NCBI GenBank assembly: GCA_013115135.1
Contig: JABANP010000050.1
Coordinates: forward strand, 1-64,000
From: Perkinsus olseni
Lineage: Eukaryota > Perkinsozoa > Perkinsida > Perkinsidae
Direction of reading: 5' to 3'
DNA length: 64,000 nucleotides
The position numbers and the translations under genes were made by a program. Shown piece by piece: positions 34,796-49,499 of the stretch. Below the pieces are notes generated by a model that was not told the DNA's origin, searched no databases, and saw nothing but the letters and a program-made list of their open reading frames with translations. How positions within the stretch are numbered: the stretch's first letter is position 1; every line of letters starts with the position of its first letter.

Positions 34796-36013
34796 TCATT
34801 CCCGCACACCTGATCCGAAATCATCTACGGAAACTTCGTCGCATCGGGTGAAGGGGATGTAGCGCCATTCGTTTAACCCGACACGCAGACCGTCCTCCGT
34901 CTTATTGTACATGCAGTACAATCGGTCGACTGAAAAACGGAGCACAGGAAAATAAGGAATAAGCAATAGAGAGTCTGGACGAGGACGCACTGAGACTTAC
35001 GCCCGAAAGGCCGCAGCACTCGATGGAGGCAATCGTCGGATTTGTGGGAATCGGGGAAGTTGATCATCCCAGAAGTGCTGTTGAACTATGGGAGAAAATT
35101 GAGGTCAAGACTCTCCGGAGCACGACTCACAGTGTATCTTTCTCCGGTACAGCTCAAGTCCATTCCGAAAGATCTTCCGGAGAGATCAACATGAGTAGAG
35201 TTCAGGAAGAATATCGTCCCATTCTTCAACACGTCTGAAGCACTAGAAAGATGTCTATCACGCATATCTTGGTCACAGTTATACCAGTGGCGTTGCTGCA
35301 GAATTTGCCGTATAGAGCACGTGCCCGGCCAAAGGTGACTGAGATATGGATGGATTCCAGCGACCAGTAATCGCTCCATCTTACTTGGGAAGACCTCCAA
35401 TCCTAAGTCAGGCAAATCGCCCTCGTGTTTATCCTCGACTTCTCCGCACTGCTCCATGGTCGTTTTAATCCTGTAAGGGCATTAGGAGAGTGTGAGAGAC
35501 GAATCTCACTTGTGATTTATCTCCAGCGTCAACTCGTCCGAACCGCTATCATAGTAGAGCACTATCGAGTCCAGTTTGACTGAACACAGCTAACCAGTCA
35601 AGTGACACGAACCGCTCGAGATGTCCCACCGCCGAATGCGTTGAGCTTCTTGTTGATACAATCCTCTGGGTCCTGCCAGTGCGGAAGTTGCACCGTGTGG
35701 CTCTCCGGGTCATACTGAAACTAACACTATGCCGCGACCGCCGTGCTATGGCAGAGGGTCCACGACACACCTGATATTCCTCTCGCTTGCAGTCCACTTC
35801 TTCCACGAAGACTTCTAGGTAAATATCGAAATGGGTGTCATCGTCGATAGTTATTCGCCCATTTCTGACCTGATTTCTCTCGGGATTCCAGAGTTAAGCT
35901 GAGTGAATTTCTCGGCTCACAAGCTCCTTATAGCTCCCACAGTAGGCTCCATGGGGCCGCTGGTCTGCTACGGCTACGCCGATCATGAAATAATATAGCA
36001 GAGCGCGAAGCAT
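34796..36013 (-). CDS. Secreted protein with two copies of a Cys-containing domain
   Basis: ATG at 36011-36013 opens a signal peptide (MLRALLYYFMIGVAVADQ) followed by GAYCGSYKEL. Splicing at a GT-AG intron continues RNGRITIDDDTHFDIYLEVF, then EEYQ | FQYDPESHTVQLPHWQDPED, CINKKLNAFG and LDSIVLYYDSGSDELTL. A second, diverged copy begins about 35310: KNGTIFFLNSTHVDLSG, GERYT | FNSTSGMINF, KSDDCLHRVLRPFG and LDRLYCMYNKTEDGLRVGL, ending at a stop at 34796-34798. An intron interrupts both copies at the same place (after EEYQ and ERYT). The first intron 3' of FG in copy 1 is less certain. An alternative last intron could extend the gene to about 34509. I associate this type with Perkinsus lineage-specific secreted proteins; the function is unknown. 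Confidence 0.7.
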
Positions 36014-36119
36014 TACAAATGGGGAAATATGACGAACCTGGCATAGATTTCTAGAGGAAAAACACAACCGAGCCCAGAAGTGATGCTTAATTCTCAACAA
36101 ACACACCGGACAGAGAGCC

Positions 36120-37405
36120 TCAAAGCTCATCCTCAGACGATAGCTCCGCGAAAGGATCGGTCGGTGCGAACTCTTCTCCGACGCTGACCTGAGCGCGTGA
36201 GACACTACAATACAGGGAGCGCTAAGAATAGTCTCCGCCCTTACATTCTCACATCGCACGAAGCAACCATAGCCAGGCCTGAGGTTTCGAAACTGGCAAC
36301 ACAATCGAACAGCCCGAAAAATAGGTTACCCCATAGGACAGTCGAAGTACTTCTTTCCATCGGGACCAGTGCCATCGGATCTACCCTGTGGCTCATCGAG
36401 GCGAACGCCGATCCACGTGCCTAATATGAGCTCTGGCAGCAAGGATAAGATGATCAATTCTTGCCTGTAGGGAGTCCCCTCACTGGTCCGAGGTAAGCCA
36501 CTTCCCCACGACGGCCGCCAGGATTGACCTCGCACCGCTTGCCTATCGCATACCTGCTAGTTCCCCTCAGCTGGTAACGTGCTCAGGGTCTCTACTTTTC
36601 CTTCGCATTATCTGGCGTAGGTGGTCTCTCCGGAACTGCAGCATTCTCGCTTTCTGAAGATCAAAACGCGTTCGGCGGGGGCTGCTCAACAACCCCGGTG
36701 CCGACCATTCTCCGTTTTCTGAGGCCCGAACTTGAGCTTGAACTTTGGGTTAATCTTCCTCTGTTCCCGGATGTAGTGCCTCAGTGTGTTAGTACGTTTA
36801 TCATACGTTTCATCATCCATTTCGTATTTATCAACCTAACCTCAACGCAGTATATGATTGGCATACGGCTCGCGTCCCAGGTACCAGCTCCAGATTTTCC
36901 AGGGCCCCGCCAGCCGATACGCTATAGGGATCGGTGTCTTTGATGTGGATCGAGTCACCATTCCCAGCCCCGAAATCCCTTGTACGAATGGGCATGGCGG
37001 AGCGAGTTGACAGCGATGGCTACCTCAAAGTGAGCTTGTCATCGTAGAGGAAAATCGTGCTCCCGTCCCCGCGCCTCAGGAATAGCTGCATATGATCAAC
37101 GGTTGTTCCATTTCTTTTGTACATTTTCTGCTTCACCGAACCTGAATTCACCAGGGCTTCAGCGTACACCCATGCATACAAGAGCTAACTGATGGGAGCA
37201 TCCAGAGAGAGGGTCGCATCATGCACTCGGGCCTGTAAATTGCTATGTGTCACATCCACTCGTATAAAACCATCCGCCAAGCCGTCGTATCTAATTCAGC
37301 CCTCCGCAAAACGAACGCCTCCAAACGAAAATGAAATTATCACCTGGTATGGTCGGCGGCAGTGACGTAGTCGCGCAACCCACTGGTTAGTGGATGCATA
37401 GTCAT
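36120..37405 (-). CDS. TBCB: Tubulin-folding cofactor B
   Basis: TBCB binds alpha-tubulin and works with cofactor E in tubulin folding and dimer dissociation. ATG at 37403-37405 starts MTMHPLTSGLRDYV. After an intron ending TTAG comes the ubiquitin-like domain: FIRVDVTHSNLQARVHDATL, VDHMQLFLRR, then GAGNGDSIHIKDTDPYSVS and GGALENLE. The linker reads EMDDETYDKRTNTLRHYI. The CAP-Gly domain follows: GKRCEVNPGGRRGEVAYLGP | GTWIGVRLDEPQGRSDG, KKYFDCPMG, then GYGCFVR. The C-terminus SVGEEFAPTDPFAELSSEDEL ends at a stop at 36120-36122; the usual acidic-aromatic tail (DEI/DEM) is replaced by EDEL. All joins use short GT-AG introns. Family identity is firm. Confidence 0.92.
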
Positions 37406-37564
37406 AATTAAGGAACTGACAGTGCTGCGAGAACGGACTACAACAACACAACAACGTCATAGAGAGAATACCTCAATTCGTCGGCATGGGAATAATCTAA
37501 TTGACATTGCCGAAAGGTGCTCACAACTATGACAGCTTGAATGCTACAGTTCTCTCGGACTACG

Positions 37565-40557
<2,993 letters not shown>

Positions 40558-40652
40558 GAGGCCGGTTCAAATCCCTCAACTCCCCCAGATCACGCGATAC
40601 ATGGGAGTTGATGACCAACTCAAGAGCGCATTAGTTGGAGAAGGAAACTTTG

Positions 40653-41612
40653 TCAATGAATATTCAGGAGTTCACATGTTTCCAATTCCTCGCATGACAA
40701 GTCCACCGCGATCGTCCCATCCTCTCGATCACTGATGTGGCAAGATGAACGATCACCATTAGATTCAGCGCAGAACTGGCTTTCTCTGAAAAGATTTAAC
40801 AAAGGCTTGTACCTGCATATGGGACTATTGACAGAAGGAGACCTTGGCGGGATCTCACTTGAGCAGAACATCTAGCCTCTCGAATACGACTCGATCAGGT
40901 CGCAGGCACTTCAGCTTACTCAGCTTGACGCTCACCCCAACAAGTTGCGCTACTAGATACCGCAGGAACACGCCGAGCCTGTCGACGCTCTCTTCCCCAC
41001 TCTCCATCTCCCATCGAAGATCCGGAAGAGGCGCCCCGACCAAGTCATCCAAGCCGTTGCGACGATTACGAGGAATCTCAATAAATAAGGGGCGGCAGTA
41101 TCCGTGAATAACGCAGGACGCACGCAAACCGTAGGAGTACTTGGCCGACCCGAAAACTGACGTGGGATCCACAGCGAGGATCCAGCCGACAAAGCAACTT
41201 GTATCCATCAGCCGCATCCGAGCGAGAGACATAGCGAGATAATCGACCTCCGAGTCCGCCTTTGCTACCCCCGGTGGCAAGAGACCTGGTTCGTGCCACG
41301 ATCGTCAGCTTCAGTCACTATCAAACTCCCCGACAATGAATCACAACGGCCCATAGAACCTCCTGATCGCGGACAAGCCTCAACTTCTGGCTCCAGCGGT
41401 CGAGTAGCTCCGGCGCCTCTTCGAACGGATATGTCGAGTCCCGACGTGCCTTTCCTCCTCCAGCTCCCCTGTAACCTCTCAAGTAGCGCACCGTCGTACC
41501 CATTTACCATACACGACTCGCCGATGGTAATTTGCCCGCTCGAACCCGATACACGGGGAACCATGTCCTCTGATAACTTCGTCCGAATCATCTGGGGAGA
41601 CCCATTAATCAT
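40653..41612 (-). CDS. Unrecognised gene upstream of katanin
   Basis: The best supported exon (41280-40855) encodes LAMSLARMRLMDTSCFVGWI, PRNRRNGLDDLVGAPLPDLR and VFLRYLVAQLVGVSVKL. A possible 5' exon (41612-41300) and a 3' exon ending IAVDLSCEELETCELLNIH at 40653 are on the same strand. Joins are unresolved. No domain recognised. If real, its 3' end lies about 100 bp from the katanin start. Confidence 0.4.
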
Positions 41613-41762
41613 GATGATAGAAGTTCGTTTCTGGAAACCAGAGACGCGTCTGTCATGCGGACCCCATGATGGAGTTCACTTATCGCACTCACGACCAATA
41701 GGGAGGACAGGCTTCCATACCTCGGAATATTGAAAATGCGCAACGCTTATAGAAAGGGAGGA

Positions 41763-43170
41763 TTACGTTAACAACTCAATGGTAGGGGGCAGTGATGGGA
41801 ATGCATCTAAAGAGAACTCTGGACTCTTGTAACTTCCAACATCCTTCTCAGATAGCTCCGCTGGGGGCTTGATCTCCGGTAGAAGGGCTAGAGGTGCGCG
41901 AGGGATCCACGATGGCATCTTGCTGGCAGGAATGCCCGCCCGAGCAACCAAGTTCTCGGGCCACGGCAACTCGGGGATGACAGTCGATTGAGTTCCACCG
42001 AAGGGCCCTCCTTTCACGGCACCGAACGGCGATGGCTTCCCGCCGAAAGGGCCGCCAAATCCTCCAAAAGAGCTGGACCCAGTAGACTGAACGCCACCAA
42101 ACTCACCGAACGGCGAAGCTGCCGGGGGAGGACTTGCTGCTGCACCGAATGGGGAGGGTTTCTGCGTCGCTGCGGTTCCAAAAGGCGATGGCTTGGCTTG
42201 AGCAGATGCTTCTCCGAACGGTGACGCGGTAGTAGCGCCAACACCAAAAGGAGATGCCGATTTCATACCCCCATCCACTCCGAAATATTTCGATAATGCT
42301 GGCTTCGGCATAATCTTGTCGAGACTCGCTTCTGTCTTCGCGATCGTCTCCCTCAAGTGTTGGCCCTCAGGATCCTGAAACCGCAGCTCCTCGAAGCTAA
42401 GATCGATTCCAGGAGGCGTGAGGTTGCCCTGGCCGTCCGGCCCGAAGGACGACAACGGATAAAGTTCGCCCTTGTTCAACGCGGCAGCGATGTTCTGAAG
42501 AGCACCACGGACAACATTCGATCCCAATACAGAACATATTCCCCTACTTCTCTTATTTTCCTATTGCTCTCATCCGGGGCCAAGGTTCCAGCAACAGTAG
42601 CAGCTGGCAAGTTCCCTGACGGAGGCTTTACTGCCGTGGTTGACGCAGCTGTACTGAAGCCTCCAGCAGCTGCAGCAGGGAATCCATCGCTGCTTGATGG
42701 GGCCGGCAGGCTGGGCTGTCCGAATGGTGATGGTTTGGCTGCTGCACCCCCGAAAGGACTGGGTGATACGGTGGATCCGGTGCTGCCAAAGGGACTCGGC
42801 TTAGCCGTCGACGCGTTTCCGAATGGTGATGGCGATGGCTGTGCGCTACCGAATGCCCCGGTACCCGCGGCTCCGCCGAACGGTGAGGGGGCCGAACTCC
42901 CGAACGCTCCAGATGCACCGCCTGATACCCCGCCGAAGGGGGACGGTGTCGCCGGGACACTACCAGCACCGAAAGGGGATGGCGCCGGCTTTGCTGTAGC
43001 TGCAAAGGGGTTTCCAGATACTTGGCCACTTGAAGCACTGCTGCCGAACGGAGAAGCCGACACTGTACCTGGAAGAGGGGTAAATCACGATCTTGGATGT
43101 ACCATCGAACAGCTCACCTCCAAATGGGTTAGACGCTGAAACTCCTCTGCGCTGAGCGTGGACAAATTTA
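41763..43170 (-). CDS. FG-repeat nucleoporin
   Basis: FG nucleoporins line the nuclear pore and bind transport receptors. The protein is full of SPFG, GPFG and NPFG repeats separated by Ser/Ala/Pro-rich spacers (at least 20 FG dipeptides). An exon join near 43080 links ASNPFGG to TVSASPFGSS. A 53-nt intron (about 42518-42570) joins NRKIRE to NIAAALNKGELYPLSS, followed by a small helical block (DLSFEELRFQDPEGQHLRET) and then more FG repeats. The C-terminal tail PSWIPRAPLALLPEIKPP, then PEFSLDAFPSLPPTIELLT, ends at a stop at 41763. Open reading continues upstream to 43396, which may add an N-terminal exon. It is most like small SPFG-type nucleoporins; a specific orthologue cannot be named. Confidence 0.85.
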
Positions 43171-43599
43171 CAGGAGTCCCCATACCGGCAAGTCCCCTGA
43201 GAAGAGACTTGTCAATCACTGCAAGACAGGCAACAAAGAGATGGAAGATTTTGAGGCTACCGTCTCTTCCCAGCTGCGGCACGGCTTGTTGTGATGCTTG
43301 GAAGGCATCACTACGGGGGAAAATGACAAGCAAACTACGCCAGATGAGCTCACGGTACGAGTGGACAGCCCCTAGTCGAAGCCAAACCAATATCAAGAGA
43401 ACAATTAGTCACTAAATAGATTACGTTGGAGTATCGAAATTGATTTCCAGGCAAAATCAGTGGTGGTTGCAATGATGATTAATAGTACCATCTTCAACTT
43501 GACGGCAGTGACGACCGTGTTCGGTGACCGCCACAGGCATGGCGAGCAGCGAAAAGTGGCACGGGAAGTGAAATCGTAAGAAGGACGACGATCGGAGGC

Positions 43600-44673
43600 T
43601 CAACTAAACTTCCGCAGGCTTTCACTCCTGCTGAACGGTTTGTCGTATGTCAGACACACGTCTACCTTGTCTACAGCCTGGCCGCATGCTTGAAAGTACA
43701 CAGTGTGCTCAACAAAAGCCAAATTCGGGCACCAAGGCGTTTGCAGCCACGCAACGGATACCACGATCTCGCCTCTATGCAAGTCGACGACCTCAAATCT
43801 CGCTAGATAGAAAACTTCTGAGTCGGAAGCAAGATTGTGAGAGCTATGGCGCACGATGGCCAACAGCGGGGGAGCTGTCTCGTCCTCGTCTCTAAATTGG
43901 TCGTTGATGATTGAGCTCTGTACCGTCGCCATTTGCCGTACTTGCCCTCGCATCTTCATGTCGTGCCATGTATCGCCAGTTAAGGACCGTGACAGTAAAG
44001 TCTCACCAATGCAAACCAATATGCAGAGGTCCTTGTTCCAATCCTGGAATGCGTCAATCAGCATACGCCTGAACTTGAGAGATGCTTCCATGTCGCTGCG
44101 GAAGTCGAGGGACGATACTCGCACCGCTTGACCGCTCAAGGTTAGCACTGTGATGCCAGAGCAGTGCTTCGGAGCCTCTCGCCGGAGAGAGCCGAATACG
44201 ATATGATTTCCTCGGCTCACCATGAAGCCCGGCGGTGACCAATCTGGTGACATCGTCCAAATTCGATGAGCATTGTACGGAGCGTCTCGGTGGCGGATGC
44301 AGAACAGCTGGTGGGCTCGGAACGCGTAGACACATCCCTGAGCCGAGTTGACGCAGAACGCATCGATCGGCTCGACGCTGATTCTCTCCAGGCCTTGGCC
44401 TTCTCTATATTTATACAGACCTCCGCTCTGGGCATCGTTCCGGAATGTTAGCAGAATGGACGTATCCCACTCGTCCACGCAGAAATGTTTAATCCAGAAA
44501 CCCGCTTGAGCTGAGACTTCAAGCCTACGCGGAGGTTCTATTGCCTCGCTCACCAATCCAACCGTTCCTGCTTCCCGGAGGTATCGCCAGACGCCGTGTT
44601 GGAGGACCTCAGGCATGCGTGCTGGGGCGGCTCGGTCAAGTGATGACAGATAAAGAGTCAAACGAGCAGCCAT
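43600..44673 (-). CDS. Intronless 357-residue protein, unrecognised
   Basis: One uninterrupted frame from ATG 44671-44673 to a stop at 43600. The start MPEVLQHGVWRYLRE region (residues 19-33) looks like an F-box-type leucine-rich opening, and the rest contains repeated beta-strand-like blocks (VFGSLRREAP, VLTLSGQAVRVSSLDF, PPLLAIVRHS) that could form a propeller. No catalytic motif, signal peptide or membrane span seen. It is one of only two long intronless genes in the window. The F-box idea is inference. Confidence 0.7.
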   Translation of the reverse strand: MAARLTLYLSSLDRAAPARMPEVLQHGVWRYLREAGTVGLVSEAIEPPRRLEVSAQAGFWIKHFCVDEWDTSILLTFRNDAQSGGLYKYREGQGLERISVEPIDAFCVNSAQGCVYAFRAHQLFCIRHRDAPYNAHRIWTMSPDWSPPGFMVSRGNHIVFGSLRREAPKHCSGITVLTLSGQAVRVSSLDFRSDMEASLKFRRMLIDAFQDWNKDLCILVCIGETLLSRSLTGDTWHDMKMRGQVRQMATVQSSIINDQFRDEDETAPPLLAIVRHSSHNLASDSEVFYLARFEVVDLHRGEIVVSVAWLQTPWCPNLAFVEHTVYFQACGQAVDKVDVCLTYDKPFSRSESLRKFS

Positions 44674-45179
44674 TAGGCACCGCCGTGAATAAATGAGTCA
44701 CGGCAATCCCCCTCACTTTTTATGGGTCAGAACTGAAAACCCACATCGCTATTGCGCTCACCACGATCATAGCACACCCAAATGCTGCAGCCGCATCACG
44801 GCTCGCGGTCCTCAGAATTTCCTAAAACCCGGAGTTATTGCCAAGATTACTAATATTATTCGAATACTCAGCCGAAGTAATACCCATCGCACTCGGTACA
44901 TGGCACTGAGCACAACCCCCCGGGCCAGCCCAGCGCCCAAAGCGGTGGATGGGCAAGAACTCCCACAGAAGTGTATGGCTATTTGTGAAGATGCGAAAGA
45001 GAACACTGCTCATGCATCATTACGATGAGAAACGAGCGATTTCTTCTATCGGATGCAGTGCATCACATAGTAAATATATTGGAAAGATGCATCCGGGCGA
45101 AGCGCTCACACTCTTCTTGGCATCGAACCAACGGCATGGCCGGCTTCGCGAGCATCAAATAGAACTCACGGTTCAACGG

Positions 45180-45500
45180 GGAGACTTTTGCACATACCCA
45201 GCCCTGAAATAGAGATCAACTCCAACCGCGCAGCGACGGATACGTTCGCACGTTCTCAGGAGACTTGTAGCAGACTTCGCGGCATCGACTCCCTTGAGGC
45301 AGGCCAGGTGCATCGAGATACTTTTCCTCATGAACCTGGAGAGAACGTGCTCGGACAAGATACACCGTCAGCAACGTTCTCACCATGATTTGTCGCAAAG
45401 TGCTGAAGAGCACCAAGTCCTCGGGGCTGGACTCGTTGCCGACGAGGGCCATGGGGCTCTCGCCGTTCAGTGAAGGAGAGCCGTCATTGGAAACTCGCAA
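45180..45500 (-). CDS. Possible small spliced gene
   Basis: ATG near 45498-45500 opens MRVSNDGSPSLNGESPMALV and then SSPEDLVLFSTLRQIM. A 47-nt GT-AG interval (GTGAGAACG to CTCTCCAG) follows. Two continuations are open, one of which is HLACLKGVDAAKSATSLL with a C-x-pattern. No family recognised. It lies just downstream of CCZ1. Confidence 0.3.
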
Positions 45501-45575
45501 CGCATAATTCGTATTGTTCGCGTATGAGAACCTATAAGGGCGGCCCGTTTCCGAGAAAGGGAACTGCCAAGAGCC

Positions 45576-47330
45576 TCACTTGTATCCATCCGTAAGACTC
45601 ATAGCCTGGCCAAACTGCTGTCGTACCAATTGAGCAACTTGGCTGACGCTGTTGGATTCAGACACCCATTGCTGTAGCGAGGAGAACAGCTCTGAGTCCG
45701 CCTCCTACATGAAAGGTGCAAGGTGCCAAAAGTTAAGATTCCTCACCTTAGTCGGGATCGCGTTGATCACAAAGACGAACATTAGGCCACGGTAAAGGAG
45801 TGCTACAAGCCTGCCTTTGCCGAGCGACGGCAGGTATACTACCGGCATGACTCCACGTTCGGACGAGCCGGCTTCGGGCCCGAAAAGAAACCTTGACACA
45901 ACATTTTTCTCAAGCACGAACAGACCAGCTCCTCTCACGTTCCCGTTTCCCCGTCAGCCATATCCTCTGTCACGTGGTTCGATTTCCAGATTGATGTCGA
46001 GTCTTCCTCCATCCCATCATAGGGCGGCTCGCACATTTTCGTCGAAGAAACTATGCTCGTGGGAGCGTCCGAGCGGAACCTGGTGGACCAGGACGCCCGT
46101 CAACTCGGAAGCGCTACGCTGTAGAGACTCACCCAATTATGCTCGTAGATACGATATACGAGTAGAGGATCTTCATGTCTTCCAGAGGGATCGAAGAATG
46201 GAGCAGATGAGCATCGAACAGAACCTGTCCGTGTGAAGACTGACAGCAGCTTAGGAATACCAGAACATTCACCGCTGAAGCCTTGATGTCCGGGTGCTTC
46301 TCCTGTAAGGAAAGCAACATCGCCTGCATCAAGACCAAGGTGTTCCGCTCCACTGGCGCTGAAGAACAAACACGTCTTCGCTTTTTCGCCAGTTCTATTG
46401 TACCATAGCTGAAGCCGGTGAGCTCCGTGAAGAGGCCGAGAGGACCGTAGCTCAGAACGTCGACGTACCTGCCTCCACTTCAACTACAAATACCAACATG
46501 GACGGAGTGCTGCTTACGACGGCACAAAGCTGTGCAGTAGAGCGGCGAGCGTATCGATCGCGTTGGGTTTATCGTTCTCGACATGTAAAAACCTGCCGTA
46601 TCAACAGAGAATGGAAGGCTCTCAAAAAGCTAAGACATACTTCTCGATCGGTCCGTGCAACAAGGTGAACACCTCGTGCGCATTTGACAACACCGCCTGT
46701 AACAGTGGTGCAGACAAGTGGGGATCCTCGTCACTCTCCAGCTGTGCAGTAACGCACGTCGGTCGCTGCCGCTGGTTATCGGAACTTGGCGCCGACTCAG
46801 GCGAAGAAGGGATGGACTGATCTGAGGGTAGCAGACATCTGGAGTTCGATTTCAGTCTCGGGAATGCTCTAAGCATCCAGTGCAACGTACAACCGTCCAA
46901 TCCTGTCAAGGGTTTCCGGTCAACAACCAGTGTAAACCAGATGTCTTTCTCAACCTGGAATCAGGACCGTCAGAACACCCATCCTGATGAGCAGATGATA
47001 CTCACCTGTTTAATAGCAAGCGCCAGGTCCCTGGTGGTGATGAGATTAACATCATCGTCACAATCCTCTTCTCGTCGGAATGCCTGGGCGAAGTGGACAA
47101 CACCCTCAATCAGGGAGGCCTGTGTTCGCTGCTCGATGGGCGAATGCTCGTCCGACGGACTGAGGAAAGACTCTACAGGTGGGTGCAATAACCACGGACA
47201 GCTCACTAGTAGTAGATCAGTTTTGCCTGGGCTGCGCGTGTGTCATCATCCTCCGCTGAAGCCAAGTTCTCCTCAGTTCTGTCTTCAACTTTCAGTACGG
47301 GGCTATACACAAAAAATGACCTGAAAGAGC
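45576..47330 (-). CDS. CCZ1: CCZ1-like vacuolar fusion protein
   Basis: CCZ1 pairs with MON1 as the guanine-nucleotide exchange factor for Rab7 at late endosomes. Family blocks in order: SFFVYSPVLKVEDRTEEN with QAKLIYY (first longin strand region), HSPIEQRTQASLIEGVVHFA and FRREEDCDDDVNLI, VEKDIWFTLVVDRKPL, LQAVLSNAHEVFTLLHGPIE, then PLEDMKILYSYIVSTSI. The last is the CCZ1 signature that aligns with the D-M-[RK]-I-L-Y stretch. The C-terminus reads SNSVSQVAQLVRQQFGQAMS, ending at a stop at 45576-45578. Introns are 30-60 nt. The first exon is not resolved; FFVYSP sits after an acceptor at about 47325, so the start lies upstream, perhaps in 47350-47640. No MON1 was seen in the window. Confidence 0.82.
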
Positions 47331-47639
47331 AACAGTTGCGCTACTCAAGTCTCAGTTGGTCAGACGCACATCACACTTTATGGTAGGTCCGCCACACGTC
47401 TCAGTAGCTTGAGCGGCCACGCGCTTATCATTTTGTGCTGAAAACCATCGGTGCATCTCGCGATACTGCCAAGCTACAAGCGAAGGAGATTGCATCGAGC
47501 GTTGTGGTTTCCTGATTTCTGCAGGCTTTGCTTTCAATACCCCAGCTAACCCCCCTCTGCAGTCCCCCGCGCAACCAAGCTCGCCATCTTTGAGACCATT
47601 TCTAGCTTACAAATGAAAATCGTGCGGCAGGCACGGCGA

Positions 47640-48430
47640 AGTACGCCAGTGGATAGCGATATGAGATCGTACCACCAAACGACAGATAATTATTCACAGA
47701 TACTTCTAGAGCAATGACATCGAAAAGCCGCGTGGACTATGAAACCATGTTCTGAGGAGAATATATTTATCGCAGAGAGGTCACATTGATATGAGAGAAG
47801 TCGTGGATAGCGGTCTACAGAAGTTACTGAGGTACCCAAGGATCTGATTCAGAGCCGCTGAGGCACTCAAGGGAGCACATGATACCTAAAGCTCGATACA
47901 ACCCACGAGAAGGAATCGTACACAAGCTGTTCTCAGAGAACAGTACTATCTTACAGTGTAAGACTTACACACAGTGCTAATAACACTACAACGAGGAGTC
48001 ACCAACCACGGCATTCACTGATACTCTAATACCGGAAAATTTCGAACCCACTCGGAATTAAGGTCCGAGCGATAAACGCAGGACTCATTATTTAACTTCG
48101 CACAGCATCAGAATCCGCTAATCAAACTACCAGGATCCGATATGATCCGTGATTGCGCGAATAGAGGGTCAGTCACATGATGCGAGGACAATGAGGTTGA
48201 GACATAAGACAAGCAAGAAAAAAGATGATAACAATTGGACCCACGTCAATAATGGGAAGATTTTCGAAGCCTCTTGAATGACAAGGTCAAGCAAAAAGAA
48301 TGAGAGCATCACACCCCTCAATAGCTGACGGCCACTCTCAGAAATATTGCAACGCAGACACGTCGCAGACACGCTATCCAGCGAGGAAATTCCTCGTAAT
48401 AACGTGAGAGAGTATGAATGAGCATTATCC
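47640..48430. other. Non-coding spacer with one-base-centre palindromes
   Basis: No gene seen. It holds 47927-47934 with 47936-47943 (8 bp), then 47949-47955 with 47957-47963, overlapped by 47956-47962 with 47964-47970 (7 bp each). All have single-base centres, as in the 19.6-23.5 kb domain. Confidence 0.8.
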
Positions 48431-48432
48431 TG

Positions 48433-49456
48433 CTAACCAATAGTGTTCATCTCAGATTCCTCTTCGAAACCCAAACGAGCGGGTCGCAGTTTGCGCATTG
48501 GCCGGTATAATTCGCACCCACTGGAACTGCAGTCGGCATATACCGGTGACCCAACACTGCCGCTCGCAACGGAGTCGACCGCCCCCGCTCTTTTGCGGTT
48601 GCCAGTAGTTTCCGCAGGGGGATAGCTCATTCGCTGGGCGAAGCTGAGCAAGTCGTTAATGCAGCCAAACTCCCTCACGGAACCACCTCTTGTGCTGTCC
48701 AAGTCTGAACAGCCGTCGAAGGTTTTCGTGGGAATCTTTGTATGGAGCACTACGCCGATAGGCGAACTGATGTGATAAAAAGAAATCTCCTTGTTGCCGT
48801 CGAAGGACACGCTTCTTGAGAGACCGTCGCGATAGTCACTCTCCAAGTGCCCAGTGGCAGAATGCCTGACCGTAGTATCAGCTGACATAGACGAGCATAT
48901 CCGCTGGTTCCTAACGGCATTTAGAGAGGCTCTCCTGAGCCAACCTTCCTCGTCCTTCGGCGAAGGGTCAGACAGCCCTTCTGGTGAGAGCCCAATATCC
49001 ATAGGTGATGAGTTTTTAGAAGCACAGGCAGGTATCGGCAAACGAAGGTAGGAAGGGTCATCGTTACCTGAAGAAACAGACGCTAGAGAACGCGGACCTC
49101 AACCTGAAAATCCGAGGAGACCCAGGGCGTACGCTTAGCAAAGCTGCCACTCTGTACTGGGGCCTCTGCTTGTTGATTGGATAATCCTCGGGAAGGCAAA
49201 GGTAGGAAGAGCATGGATAAATTAGCCGATTAACTGAAACCCCCAGCATGCTGCTCACACTCCCATTCAAGGTGGAGTCCCCCCGCACTCCGAAGGACCC
49301 ATGAACCAGCCCAGAACAGCTAGGATTGAGAAGCTCGACTCGAGATTGCAGGAAGTCCCAAAGAACGACGTTGTCCCAGGCCGCCACCTCCATAACCAAG
49401 AGTCGAATCTCCTCTACGAGCCCGTGAACTCCAGTTGGACACATTTGGTCTGACAA
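48433..49456 (-). CDS. Unrecognised spliced gene
   Basis: ATG at 49454-49456 starts MSDQMCPTGVHGLVEEIRLL and a helical region (MEVAAWDNVVLWDFLQSRV). A 55-nt GT-AG intron follows SGLVHGSFG. The next exon encodes VNRLIYPCSSYLCLPEDYP. The last exon (from about 49054) is Ser-rich and probably disordered, with SVSFDGNKEISFYHISSPIG in the middle, ending EEESEMNTIG at 48433. No family recognised. It lies downstream of the LMBRD2-like gene on the same strand. Confidence 0.55.
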
Positions 49457-49499
49457 ACCAGAGGTCTAGACTAACGCGACGGGTGTGATCAGATACTCT

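Noticed and set aside
42357..43139. 260-codon plus-strand frame
   Set aside because: It is the antisense of the FG nucleoporin; its Gly/Pro/Leu-rich sequence mirrors the SPFG repeats.
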